This document shows, piece after piece, positions 22,381 through 30,706 of a stretch of DNA of 49,597 nucleotides (the stretch's first letter is position 1; each line of letters starts with the position of its first letter). The translations under genes were made by a program, and so were the position numbers. The notes beneath the pieces are model-generated. The model saw only the letters and a program-made list of their open reading frames with translations. It was not told the origin of the DNA and searched no databases. The DNA is from MGOM01 sp035455265 (GTDB lineage Bacteria > Chloroflexota > Anaerolineae > Anaerolineales > E44-bin32): assembly GCA_035455265.1 (NCBI GenBank), contig DATIFK010000136.1, positions 1 to 49,597 of the forward strand. Reading direction: 5' to 3'.

Positions 22381-25344
22381 CTATGCGAAATCCGGCCGAC
22401 CTGCAGGGGCATCTTGCAGCCGTGAGGCCAAGAAGTCGGCGGGATGGACCGCAGCCGCGCCGACGCCGTCCTCGATCTGAGTTCGGCAGGACATGCCTGG
22501 GGCGACAAGAATCACACCCTGCCCCACCCCTCCTCGAGCACGCGGGAAGAGTTTCATGCCCCCGATGCGCATGGACAAGTCGTAGTGTTCCTTCTCGTAC
22601 CCAAACGACCCGGCCATACCGCAGCAGCCTGAGTCGATCTCCTCGACTCGCGCGCCTGTGGCGCTCAGCACCTGCCGCAAGGCCGCCGAGCCGATCAGCG
22701 CCTTGGCATGGCAATGGTTGTGAAGGAGGACGTTGGGCGATCCAACTCGGAAGGCCAGCCGTTGCAGCGGCGCCTGCGTCCCGCCGTCTGCGTCCGTCAG
22801 GAATTCCTCCAGCAGGCGGGCCGAGTTCGCCACGGATTGGGCCTGTGGATCCCTGGGGAAGAACTCCAGGTACTCGTCGCGCAGGGTCAGCAGACACGAC
22901 GGCTCGAGGCCTACGATCGGAACCCCTCGAGCCGCGAACGGCGCCAGGGCGTCGACGTTCCGACGCGCCATCTGCCGCGCCCGGTCGAGAAGTCCTTTGG
23001 AGATCATCGGTCGACCGCAGCAGGTCTGTCCCGCCGCCAGGACCACGTCGTAGCCGGACGCGTTCAGCAGCCGCTGGGCGGCGCGCGCGGTCTCCGGATT
23101 CGAAAGCTCGGTGAAGGTGTCGACGAAGAGGACGACTTCGCGCGAATCCAGCCTCGGTTGACGCCGGACCGGCGCCCGGAAGCGGTCCCGCGCGAGCCGA
23201 GGGAGCCGTCTGCGCCGATCGATGCCCAACACGGAATCTTGGAGCGAACGGAGAAGCCGCGTGGAGCTGAGGCGATTGACGAGCGGCGCCACCGGCCGGC
23301 TCAGGCGGAGAAGAACACCGATCTCCCCAAAGAGTCGACTTCGCAACGGCACTCCGTGCGTCTTCTGATACGCAGCCAGGAACTCCGCCTTGAGGCGGGC
23401 CATGTCGACGGCGGTTGGACATTCGGCCTTGCAGCCCTTGCACTCCAGACAAAGGTCCAGGATTCCGTGGAGCTGCGGGCTCGCCCAGGCTTCGCTGGGC
23501 AAACGCCCGGTGAGCGCGGCCCGCAGGGCATTGGCCCTCCCTCGGGTCGAATGCTCCTCCAACCGGGTCGCCTGGTACGAGGGACACATCAACCCATCGT
23601 CTTTGCGGCAGACGCCGGCGCCGTTGCAGGCCTCGATCGCCTGGATCAGGCTGCCCTCGCGGCGGTGGGCAAAGATGGCCGGCACATCCCGGTTGGGGAA
23701 GCGCGAGTCGTAGCGCAGATCGCGGTCGACGGCGGCGACCGGGGCGTCCTCCAACGGCACCACCTTGCCTGGATTCAAGCGGTGGTCGGGGTCAAAGGCA
23801 TCCTTGAGGCGGCGAAACGCCGCCATCAGCTCGGGGCCAAACAAAGCCGCATTGAACTCGGTGTGCGAGAGGCCGTCGCCATGTTCGCCGGAGAAGGACC
23901 CGCGCATGTCCCGGACGACAGAGAAAACCGCTTCGGAGATGCCACGCAGCTCCGCCCTGCCCTCCACCGTCTTCAGGTTGAGCAGCGGCCTCAAATGGAG
24001 ACAACCCGCCGAGGCGTGCGCGTACCATTCTCCACGCGTCCCGTGGGCTCGCAGGATCTCATCCACGCGCCGGACGTACTCTCCCAGCCGTTCCACCGGT
24101 ACCGCCACGTCTTCGATGAACGTCACGGGCTTGACATCCCCGGGGACGGACATGAGCAGCCCGAGGCCTACCCTTCTCACCGCCCAAAGGTCGGCTTGCG
24201 ATTGCGGCGTTTCGAGAAGCTGAACCGGCATCCTTAGACGTTGAGCGGCGGATCGCGCCTCGGCGGCCGTCTCGCCCGTGTACTCCACGACGAGCAACGC
24301 TTCGACCTCCCCGTCGAGGAAGGTCAACATGCGCGCGTAGGCCGGGACACTGCGCGCCCGCTCCAGGATCGATTTCGGGATCAGCTCGACGGCGGATGGC
24401 TCGGTTTCCAGGATCCCCGGCGTAAGGTCACAAGCCGCGGCGATGCCGGAGCAGGCGATGAGCGCCAAGACCGTTGCCGTTGGCCGACGGACCAGACGGA
24501 CCGTCGCGCGTGTGAGGATGGCGAGCGTGCCCTCTGAGCCGGACAGGACAGGCGCCAGGTTGACCTGCTCGCCCCGCAGGTACGGCTCTCCGGGGCGGTA
24601 CCAGCCGGGCGGCTCGGCGGGAGAATAGCCGACGAGGTAGTTCAGGCTGTAGCCGGAGGCGCGCCGCCACGTGCGCGGCCATGAGCGCTCTACGGCTGAC
24701 CGCGCCGACTGGCGCAGGTCGAGGGCTGTGCGGTAGATGGACGCCTCAAGGGAGGCGCCGCTGCCGATGCGGGCGGCGGCGGCCGGCTCGAGCGCCTCCA
24801 AGCGGGCGGTCGAGCCGTCGCTCAACACCACCTCGGCCGCGAGAACGTGGTCGGCGGTCGTACCGTAGCGGATGGAGTGGGCTCCGGCGGCGTTGTTGCC
24901 GATCATCCCGCCGAATGTGGCCCGATCGGCCGAGGCCGGGTCGGGGCCGAAGGCGTAGCCGACCCGGCCCGCCTCGGCATTGAATCGGGCGCACACGACG
25001 CCTGGTTCCACGAGGGCCGACTCGTGCTCGACGTCGATGCTCCCGATTCGGTTCATGTGCCGCGACAGGTCCAGGATGAGGCAGGCGCCGACCGCCTGGC
25101 CGCCCAGACTCGTGCCGCTGCCGCGGGGCAAGAGCGGTAGCCCTAGCTCGGCTGCTTTCGCCACGACCGCCGCAACCTCCTCGGCCGAACGAGGAAAGAC
25201 GACTCCCAATGGCTCGACCTGGTGGTTGGAGGCGTCGGTGGAGAACAGCGCCCGCGTGAAGGCATCGAACCGCGCTTCGAGACGCGCCGCGCCTTCGGCG
25301 AACGCCTGGAACTCCCTCAACGCCTCGGCGGAGGCTCGCTTCAT
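22381..25344 (-). CDS. FAD-linked oxidase with C-terminal Fe-S and CCG domains (YdiJ / D-2-hydroxyacid dehydrogenase type)
   Basis: This 987-residue protein joins a GlcD-like and a GlcF-like part. Residues about 45-225 form a PCMH-type FAD domain (PLLPRGSGTSLGGQAVG; GGMIGNNAAGAHS), and about 270-500 the FAD-oxidase C domain. Two cysteine clusters follow near residues 570-640 (CNGAGVCRKDDGLMCPSY; CLECKGCKAECP), typical of 4Fe-4S ferredoxin-like binding. Two CCG repeats close the protein (GQTCCGRPMIS; DSGCCGMAGSFGYE). Single-chain enzymes of this kind oxidise D-lactate or D-2-hydroxyglutarate and pass electrons to the quinone pool or another carrier. The start at 25344 has a GGAGG upstream. It lies 19 nt behind hflX in the same direction. 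The exact substrate is not settled by sequence. Confidence 0.9.
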   Translation of the reverse strand: MKRASAEALREFQAFAEGAARLEARFDAFTRALFSTDASNHQVEPLGVVFPRSAEEVAAVVAKAAELGLPLLPRGSGTSLGGQAVGACLILDLSRHMNRIGSIDVEHESALVEPGVVCARFNAEAGRVGYAFGPDPASADRATFGGMIGNNAAGAHSIRYGTTADHVLAAEVVLSDGSTARLEALEPAAAARIGSGASLEASIYRTALDLRQSARSAVERSWPRTWRRASGYSLNYLVGYSPAEPPGWYRPGEPYLRGEQVNLAPVLSGSEGTLAILTRATVRLVRRPTATVLALIACSGIAAACDLTPGILETEPSAVELIPKSILERARSVPAYARMLTFLDGEVEALLVVEYTGETAAEARSAAQRLRMPVQLLETPQSQADLWAVRRVGLGLLMSVPGDVKPVTFIEDVAVPVERLGEYVRRVDEILRAHGTRGEWYAHASAGCLHLRPLLNLKTVEGRAELRGISEAVFSVVRDMRGSFSGEHGDGLSHTEFNAALFGPELMAAFRRLKDAFDPDHRLNPGKVVPLEDAPVAAVDRDLRYDSRFPNRDVPAIFAHRREGSLIQAIEACNGAGVCRKDDGLMCPSYQATRLEEHSTRGRANALRAALTGRLPSEAWASPQLHGILDLCLECKGCKAECPTAVDMARLKAEFLAAYQKTHGVPLRSRLFGEIGVLLRLSRPVAPLVNRLSSTRLLRSLQDSVLGIDRRRRLPRLARDRFRAPVRRQPRLDSREVVLFVDTFTELSNPETARAAQRLLNASGYDVVLAAGQTCCGRPMISKGLLDRARQMARRNVDALAPFAARGVPIVGLEPSCLLTLRDEYLEFFPRDPQAQSVANSARLLEEFLTDADGGTQAPLQRLAFRVGSPNVLLHNHCHAKALIGSAALRQVLSATGARVEEIDSGCCGMAGSFGYEKEHYDLSMRIGGMKLFPRARGGVGQGVILVAPGMSCRTQIEDGVGAAAVHPADFLASRLQDAPAGRPDFA

Positions 25345-25363
25345 GACCGGGAACCTCCGGGAG

Positions 25364-26719
25364 TCAGGATGCGTCCGCCGCGGGGGTGGAACGCGCCTTG
25401 CGCCTGCGCCGAATGTAGGGGTCGAACTCGGCAGCCAGATGACGCGGCACCCGGCCGACAACGTGGATGATCGAGTCGGTGTGTTCGGTCTTCTCGACGC
25501 GACCCTGTTCGTGCATCAGACTCAACAACCGTGCCGCCTCGTACGGCAGGCCGACGTCCACGGGAACCATCTCCTGGTAGAGCTCGTGTTCGACGGCGGC
25601 CAGGAGTGCCGGCAGCCCGGCACCGGTGACGGCCGAAACCGCAACAGCCCGGTCGAATTCATCGATCCAGGAATCGGCTTGCCGAGGATCCGTCAGCCGA
25701 TCGATCTTGTTGAGTGCCGTGACGACGGGAATGCGTTCCGCGCCGACCTCCTCGAGCGTGGCGCGGACCGCCTGCGCGTGGGCGGCCGCCTGCGGATGGC
25801 TGATGTCCACGACGTGCAGCAACAGGTCGGCCTCGGCCACTTCTTCGAGCGTCGCTCGGAAGGCCGCCACCAACATCGCCGGCAGCTTCTGGATGAAGCC
25901 GACGGTGTCCGTCAGGAGGGCCGCACGCCCCGAGGGCAATTCGATGCGCCGTGTCATCGGGTCGAGGGTGGCGAAGAGCTGATCGGCGACGACGACTTCG
26001 GTTCCGGCCAGGCGGCCGAGCAGAGTCGACTTCCCCGCATTGGTGTAGCCCACCATCGCCACGGTGGCGACCGCACCCTGCCGCCGACGCCGCCGATAGC
26101 GTTGGCGATGCTGGCGGACCTTCTCGAGCTCGTCGCGGAGATGGTGGATGCGGCGTCCGATATCGCGCCGGTCGACTTCCAGCTGGGTCTCGCCCGGGCC
26201 GCGCAAGCCGACTCCGCCGACGCCCCCAGCCCGCCCGCCGCCGCCGCCGGCCTGCCGCGCCAGGTGCGTCCAGGCGCGGGTCAAGCGCGGCAAACGATAC
26301 TCATATTGGGCCAGCTCGACTTGCAGGCGACCTTCGTGCGACTGGGCGTGCTGGGCGAAGATGTCCAGGATCAGCGCCGTGCGGTCCAGCACGCGCACGT
26401 CGTCGGTGAAGACCTTCTCCAGCTCGCGCTGGTGGCGCGGCGAAAGCTCGTCGTCGAAGATGACGACGTCGGCCAAGGTCTCCTCGATCCAGTCATGGAT
26501 CTCGCGAACTTTGCCCGAACCCAGGAACGTCTTGGGGTCGGGCCGGCGTAGGCGCTGAACCGCTCCGCCGACCACCGTGAGCCCGGCCGTATCGGCCAGG
26601 CGGGCTAACTCCTCAAGGGAGTCTTCGGGGCCCAGCAGAGTCGGGGCGCCCTCCAGAGGCGCCGCCACCAGAAAGGCGCGTTCGCGCGGTGCCTCGGTGG
26701 GAAGGGGTCGGCGGCTCAT
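25364..26719 (-). CDS. hflX: Ribosome-associated GTPase HflX
   Basis: This 451-residue protein has the HflX N-terminal domain (LGSGKVREI, VVIFDDELSPRHQRELEK, VLDRTALILDIFAQHAQSHEG), the glycine-rich linker GGGGGRAGGVGG, then GPGETQLE. The GTPase domain carries G1 GYTNAGKST, G3 DTVGF and G4 NKID. HflX binds the 50S subunit and splits stalled or hibernating ribosomes under stress. Length is normal, with a C-terminal extension ending in a basic stretch. A TATAAT on the same strand lies about 144 nt upstream, so the message probably has a long leader. It is followed closely by the FAD-linked oxidase gene. Confidence 0.95.
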   Translation of the reverse strand: MSRRPLPTEAPRERAFLVAAPLEGAPTLLGPEDSLEELARLADTAGLTVVGGAVQRLRRPDPKTFLGSGKVREIHDWIEETLADVVIFDDELSPRHQRELEKVFTDDVRVLDRTALILDIFAQHAQSHEGRLQVELAQYEYRLPRLTRAWTHLARQAGGGGGRAGGVGGVGLRGPGETQLEVDRRDIGRRIHHLRDELEKVRQHRQRYRRRRRQGAVATVAMVGYTNAGKSTLLGRLAGTEVVVADQLFATLDPMTRRIELPSGRAALLTDTVGFIQKLPAMLVAAFRATLEEVAEADLLLHVVDISHPQAAAHAQAVRATLEEVGAERIPVVTALNKIDRLTDPRQADSWIDEFDRAVAVSAVTGAGLPALLAAVEHELYQEMVPVDVGLPYEAARLLSLMHEQGRVEKTEHTDSIIHVVGRVPRHLAAEFDPYIRRRRKARSTPAADAS

Positions 26720-26862
26720 TAGGTCAACGCAAGCGCCCCCGGCAAGCCAGAGGGCGCGGTGTGGACCTCTCCCCGGGCGGTTGGCCCGAGCTTTCGGAGC
26801 TTGGCTGTGGCTGACTGCAGGAATTGACCGATGGGGGTCTCCAACGAAGTCGTCCGGGTCCG

Positions 26863-26868
26863 ATTATA
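26863..26868 (-). promoter_or_regulatory. -10 element (TATAAT) for hflX, with long leader
   Basis: On the minus strand TATAAT lies at 26868-26863, next to the end of the M28 gene. A leader of about 137 nt to the ATG at 26719 results. Within it, GCGCCC and GGGCGC near 26730-26760 can pair. No strong -35 was seen. Confidence 0.45.
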
Positions 26869-26890
26869 CGTAATTGGGGGTCTGCCGGCG

Positions 26891-27769
26891 TCATCCATCG
26901 GCCGGCGGAACGCAGAACGACGAGAGCCAGGCAGCCAGAGTGGTTCCGACCTGCTCCAGGCTGTCGGCAGAAAGCTTGTCGGCGGTGTCCTGCGTCGTGT
27001 GCCAGTAGGGGTACTGGATATCGATGATGTCGACCGCCGGCCAACCGCGCTCGAGAAACGGAATGTGGTCGTCGGTGATCGACGAACCCGCTTCGTCGAC
27101 GAAGGCATCGTTTCCCAATTGCCGCGCCGCCGACCAGATCGAGTCCACCAAGGACACGGTCGAATTGGACTCGCGCGGCAGGCGCAGGTCGCGGTCGCCA
27201 ACCATGTCCACGATGACAACCGCCTGGGGGTCGGTATCGAGCACTCCCGCGAAGTGGCGGGCGCCGAGGCTCCAATCCCACTCCCCGATGTTCCCGCTGT
27301 CCTCGGCATCGAAGAAGGCCAGTCGCACCTCGCAGGCGGGTCGCGCGACCGCCAGGCCACGCGCCAGTTCCAGCAGCACGGCCACGCCGGAGGCCCCATC
27401 ATCCGCGCCCGGGACGGGCGCTGTGGGGTCGATCGAGTCGCGGTCGGCACGAGGGCGCGTATCGTAGTGAGCGCCCAGGATGACAAGCGGGCCGCTCGCC
27501 GACTCCAGGCGCCCGACGACGTTGCGCAGCGGGACTCCCTCGAAGGAGAAGTCCTGTCCTTCCGTCATCCAACCGGCGTCTCGCAAACCCTGCTCGATCC
27601 AAAGCTGCACAGCAGCATGCCCGGCTGAACCCGGGTAGCGTGCCCCGAAAGACATTTGCACATCGACAAGTTGGAGCGCGCGGTCTCCGTCGAAGGCGAC
27701 CGACCGAGGCGAGGTGCCGCCCCGTCCGCAGCCGGCGGCCAAGGCAGCGGCGAAAAGGAACCAGGCCAT
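26891..27769 (-). CDS. M28-family metallopeptidase lipoprotein
   Basis: From ATG 27769 the protein has 292 residues. It starts MAWFLFAAALAAGCGRGG, a lipobox (LAAGC) that would attach it to the outer face of the membrane. The M28 fold follows, with zinc ligands in LGAHYDTRP (His, Asp-like), PGADDGASG (bridging Asp), FFDAEDSG (catalytic Glu region), VDMVGD and YPYWHTTQDT (His). The length and the DTR/W-rich pattern resemble glutaminyl-peptide cyclotransferase-like or aminopeptidase members. An ATG that overlaps the trmFO stop (ATGATG near 27830) is in frame and would add about 20 residues with Lys/Arg before the hydrophobic core. That start is a real alternative, because the shorter signal has no basic residue. 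Confidence 0.87.
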   Translation of the reverse strand: MAWFLFAAALAAGCGRGGTSPRSVAFDGDRALQLVDVQMSFGARYPGSAGHAAVQLWIEQGLRDAGWMTEGQDFSFEGVPLRNVVGRLESASGPLVILGAHYDTRPRADRDSIDPTAPVPGADDGASGVAVLLELARGLAVARPACEVRLAFFDAEDSGNIGEWDWSLGARHFAGVLDTDPQAVVIVDMVGDRDLRLPRESNSTVSLVDSIWSAARQLGNDAFVDEAGSSITDDHIPFLERGWPAVDIIDIQYPYWHTTQDTADKLSADSLEQVGTTLAAWLSSFCVPPADG

Positions 27770-27825
27770 GCGCGTAGCCTCGCAGGGCTTGAAGCGCGGA
27801 GATTGTTCGGTGTTGGTTGTGTGCA

Positions 27826-29193
27826 TCATGTGGTGGCTATGCGCATTCGAGACGGCCACGCCGCAGCCAGATCCGCGGCCGACCGTTCCGCGTAGGAGCA
27901 ATTTCGTTCGCGGCGACCGCGCTTCCGGCCATCGGCCAGTGGCGGCAACAGACCGAACGCAGCCTTCATCGGCTGGAAATGCCGCGGGTCGGCGTGCGTC
28001 ACGTACTCGCACAGCGCGCCCAGCATCGTCGTCGGCGGCAAGCTGATCGGCGACTCACCCAGAGCGTGGCGGGCCGCATTGACGCCGGCCAGCAGGCCCG
28101 TGGCGATGTTGCCCAGGTAGCCCTCGACCCCGGTAATCTGACCCGCCATGAACAACCCCGGCCGTAGGCGCGCCTCCAGCCACGGCTGCAGCAGCTTCGG
28201 CGAATTGACAAAGGTGTTGCGGTGCATCTGCCCGTGACGAACGAAACGCGCCTTCTCCAATCCCGGAATCATTCGGAAGACACGGTCTTGCTCCGGATAC
28301 GTCAGGTTCGTCTGGAAGCCGACAAGGTTGTACAGGCTTCCGGCCAGATTGTCCTGCCGGAGTTGAACGACGGCGAACGGCCACCGCCCGGTGCGCGGAT
28401 CCGTCAGACCCACGGGGCGAAGCGGCCCGAAGGACAGCGCCTGCTCGTCGCGCTCGGCCAGGATCTCGACCGGCAAGCAGCCCTCGAAGAACCGGTCGGG
28501 GCCCGCCCGAACGCCGGTGCGCAGATCCTGCTCGAACTCGCGCAGGGGAATCCGTTCCGCCGACACCAACGCCCGGACGAACTGCGTGTACTGTTCGCGG
28601 TCCATCGGGCAGTTGAGATAGTCTCCAGCCGGCTCCTCGCCACGGTCGTAGCGCGAGGCACGGAACGCGATGGTTTCGTCGATCGTCGCCGCCTCGACGA
28701 TCGGTGAGAGGGCATCGTAGAAGTACAGGTGCTCCTCTCCGGCGAGCTCGCGCAGCGCCGAGGCCAACGCCGCGGCCGTCAGCGGACCCGAGGCGACCAC
28801 GCCCACCCCCTCGGGTATGGCATCGACGCGCTGGCGCACGATCTGGATGCGCGGGTGCGACGAGACGGCTTCCGTCACACGCGCTGCAAATCCTACGCGG
28901 TCGACCGCCAGGGCTCCGCCCGCCGGGAGCCTCGTCGCTTTGGCACACTCCAACAGCAGCGAGCCCATATGCCGGAGCTCGGCGATCAAGACGCCGGAGG
29001 CGCGGTCTGGAAGTGCTGAGCCCAGCGAGTTGGAACACACCAGCTCGGCCAGGTCACTCCCGGCGTGAGCGCCGGTCGATTCCGCTGGACGCATTTCGAA
29101 CAACGTGACGGGCACCCCGGCCTGCGCGATCTGCCAGGCGGCCTCGGAGCCCGCCAGCCCACCGCCAACGACCCAGGTCCTAGCCTCCGCCAT
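27826..29193 (-). CDS. trmFO: Folate-dependent tRNA (uracil-5-)-methyltransferase TrmFO
   Basis: This 455-residue protein starts MAEARTWVVGGGLAGSEAAWQ, the FAD-binding Rossmann motif. The family blocks CSNSLGS, SGPLTAAALA, YFYDALSPIV, YLNCPMDREQY, FEGCLPVEILAERDEQALSFGPLRPVGL and GQITGVEGYLGNIATG follow. TrmFO makes ribothymidine at position 54 of tRNA from methylenetetrahydrofolate, using FAD and NAD(P)H. Length is normal. I chose ATG 29193 because the family starts there and a -10 element ends 7 nt before it; an ATG three codons upstream (29202) overlaps that -10 element. It is divergent from rpoN and followed by the M28 gene. Confidence 0.95.
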   Translation of the reverse strand: MAEARTWVVGGGLAGSEAAWQIAQAGVPVTLFEMRPAESTGAHAGSDLAELVCSNSLGSALPDRASGVLIAELRHMGSLLLECAKATRLPAGGALAVDRVGFAARVTEAVSSHPRIQIVRQRVDAIPEGVGVVASGPLTAAALASALRELAGEEHLYFYDALSPIVEAATIDETIAFRASRYDRGEEPAGDYLNCPMDREQYTQFVRALVSAERIPLREFEQDLRTGVRAGPDRFFEGCLPVEILAERDEQALSFGPLRPVGLTDPRTGRWPFAVVQLRQDNLAGSLYNLVGFQTNLTYPEQDRVFRMIPGLEKARFVRHGQMHRNTFVNSPKLLQPWLEARLRPGLFMAGQITGVEGYLGNIATGLLAGVNAARHALGESPISLPPTTMLGALCEYVTHADPRHFQPMKAAFGLLPPLADGRKRGRRERNCSYAERSAADLAAAWPSRMRIATT

Positions 29194-29200
29194 GGTTGAC

Positions 29201-29209
29201 ATTCTAGCA
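29201..29209 (-). promoter_or_regulatory. Extended -10 promoter of trmFO (TGCTAGAAT)
   Basis: On the minus strand TGCTAGAAT ends 7 nt before ATG 29193, so transcription should begin at the start codon. It shares the short divergent gap with the sigma-54 element of rpoN. Confidence 0.55.
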
Positions 29210-29218
29210 TGCGGCATG

Positions 29219-29233
29219 GGCACAGAACTTGCA
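29219..29233 (+). promoter_or_regulatory. Sigma-54 (-24/-12) promoter upstream of rpoN
   Basis: GGCACA (29219-29224) and TTGCA (29229-29233) keep the invariant GG and GC exactly 12 nt apart. Expected start of transcription is near 29243, about 33 nt before the GTG of rpoN. The preceding base is G instead of T; otherwise the match to GGCAC-N5-TTGCA is full. It would make rpoN self-regulated. Confidence 0.7.
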
Positions 29234-29239
29234 ACCCAC

Positions 29240-29268
29240 TTGCGCCGACGGGCGCTTATGACTACACT
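29240..29268 (+). promoter_or_regulatory. Sigma-70-type promoter of rpoN
   Basis: TTGCGC (29240-29245) and TACACT (29263-29268) are 17 nt apart. The -10 element ends 7 nt before GTG 29276, so this promoter would give a leaderless rpoN message. It stands directly behind the sigma-54 element. Confidence 0.55.
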
Positions 29269-29275
29269 CTCGCCC

Positions 29276-30697
29276 GTGGAGCGAGCCATGCTGCAGGTTC
29301 AGGATCATTCCCTTCGCCCTCTGACCACGGCTCACCTGGCTCAGACGATGAGCCTGCTGGCCCTCTCCAACCTGGAACTGCGCGACCGGGTCCAGGGGGA
29401 ACTCGCCTCCAACCCGGCGCTTGAACTGGTCGACGATCGCGTCTGCCCGTCGTGCCATCGGCGTCTCGTCGCCGCGGGCCCGTGCCCGGCTTGCAGCGCC
29501 CGCGCCGCCAACGACAACCTGGTGGTCTACCTCTCCCCGCGCGACGGCTACCGCCCCTCCTCGTCGGCTTCCCTGGATGACACACCTCCCGAACTCGAAC
29601 CGGCCGCGCCCGAAGACCTGGCGCTGCATGTGCTCGGGCAACTCGCCGGGCAGCTGCGCGAGGAGGATCGCCCCCTGGCGGCCTTCATCCTGTCCTCGCT
29701 GGACGAGGAGGGCTTCCTCCAGGACCCACCGGCGATCCTGGCCCGCAGCAACCGCGCCTCTCTCGAGCAGGTCGAGCGCGTGCTCGGTCTGATCGCCCAC
29801 GCCGACCCGCCCGGCCTGGCGACTCAAGGCCCGCGGCAGGCGCTGCTGGTGCAGCTGGACCTTCTCGAGCCCGGCGATCCGCTGGTCGGCCTGGCGCGCA
29901 CGCTTGTCGAAAACCACTTCTCCGAACTCGGGCGCCGTGAATTCGAACGCGTCGCGCAGGCCCTGGGGGTCGGGCTGGCGCGGGTCAAGCTGGCCGCGCA
30001 TCTGATTCATGACAAGCTCAATCCCTACCCGGCGCGCGCCTTCTGGCGCTCGGGCCGCCAGGCGTCTCCGGCCGACCCGAACGTCTATCACTCACCCGAT
30101 ATTCAGATCTCACGCAACCCCAACGGTGCCGAGAGCACGCTGGTGGTCGAGATCTTCGCCCCGGTGGCGGGATGGCTGCGCGTCAACCCCCTCTTCCGTC
30201 AATCGCTGCCCGAGGCGGCCGAGGACCAGAGCGAAGCGTGGACGCGCCATCTGGAGCGGGCCTCGCTCTTCGTGAAGTGCCTGCAGCAGCGCAACAACAC
30301 GATGAAGCGTCTGATGCAGATCCTGGTGAACCGCCAGCGCGACTTCATCGATCACGGCGACCGTTTCCTTCAGCCGATCACTCGCGCCGGTATTGCCCTT
30401 GAGATCGGGGTTCACGAATCGACCGTCTCGCGCGCCGTCGCTCACAAGTCGGTGGCGCTTCCCGACGGCCGCATCATCCCCCTGACCCGGTTTTTCGACC
30501 GTTCGCTGTCCGTGCGCGACCGCATCAAGGAGATCGTCGAGGGCGAGCCGACACCGTTGACGGACGACGAGATCGCCGCCCGCCTGCGGAAGGAAGGCGT
30601 CAGCGTCGCCCGCCGAACGGTCGCCAAGTACCGGGCGATCGAAGGTATCCTTCCCGCCCGCCTGCGGCATGCACGGGAGCAGGCGCTCGCGGCCTAG
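29276..30697 (+). CDS. rpoN: RNA polymerase sigma-54 factor with zinc-ribbon-like insert
   Basis: From GTG 29276 the protein has 473 residues. Region I is present (QVQDHSLRPLTTAHLAQTMS, Gln/Leu-rich, contacting activators). A four-cysteine insert follows, Cys57-x2-Cys60-x9-Cys70-x2-Cys73 (CPSC...CPAC), in the place of the usual acidic region II. The core-binding domain comes next, then the helix-turn-helix (IALEIGVHESTVSRAVAHKSV) that reads the -12 element. The RpoN box ARRTVAKYR at residues 445-453 reads the -24 element; the canonical following Glu is Ala454 here. An ATG at 29288 is an alternative start. The gene is divergent from trmFO and lies 9 nt before a histidine kinase gene. Both sigma-54-type and sigma-70-type promoters precede it. 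Confidence 0.95.
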   Translation: MERAMLQVQDHSLRPLTTAHLAQTMSLLALSNLELRDRVQGELASNPALELVDDRVCPSCHRRLVAAGPCPACSARAANDNLVVYLSPRDGYRPSSSASLDDTPPELEPAAPEDLALHVLGQLAGQLREEDRPLAAFILSSLDEEGFLQDPPAILARSNRASLEQVERVLGLIAHADPPGLATQGPRQALLVQLDLLEPGDPLVGLARTLVENHFSELGRREFERVAQALGVGLARVKLAAHLIHDKLNPYPARAFWRSGRQASPADPNVYHSPDIQISRNPNGAESTLVVEIFAPVAGWLRVNPLFRQSLPEAAEDQSEAWTRHLERASLFVKCLQQRNNTMKRLMQILVNRQRDFIDHGDRFLQPITRAGIALEIGVHESTVSRAVAHKSVALPDGRIIPLTRFFDRSLSVRDRIKEIVEGEPTPLTDDEIAARLRKEGVSVARRTVAKYRAIEGILPARLRHAREQALAA

Positions 30698-30706
30698 GTC
30701 GACGCA

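Noticed and set aside
22271..25461. Long opposite-strand frames across the FAD/Fe-S oxidase gene
   Set aside because: Low-complexity Arg/Pro/Gly-rich translations typical of antisense frames in GC-rich DNA.
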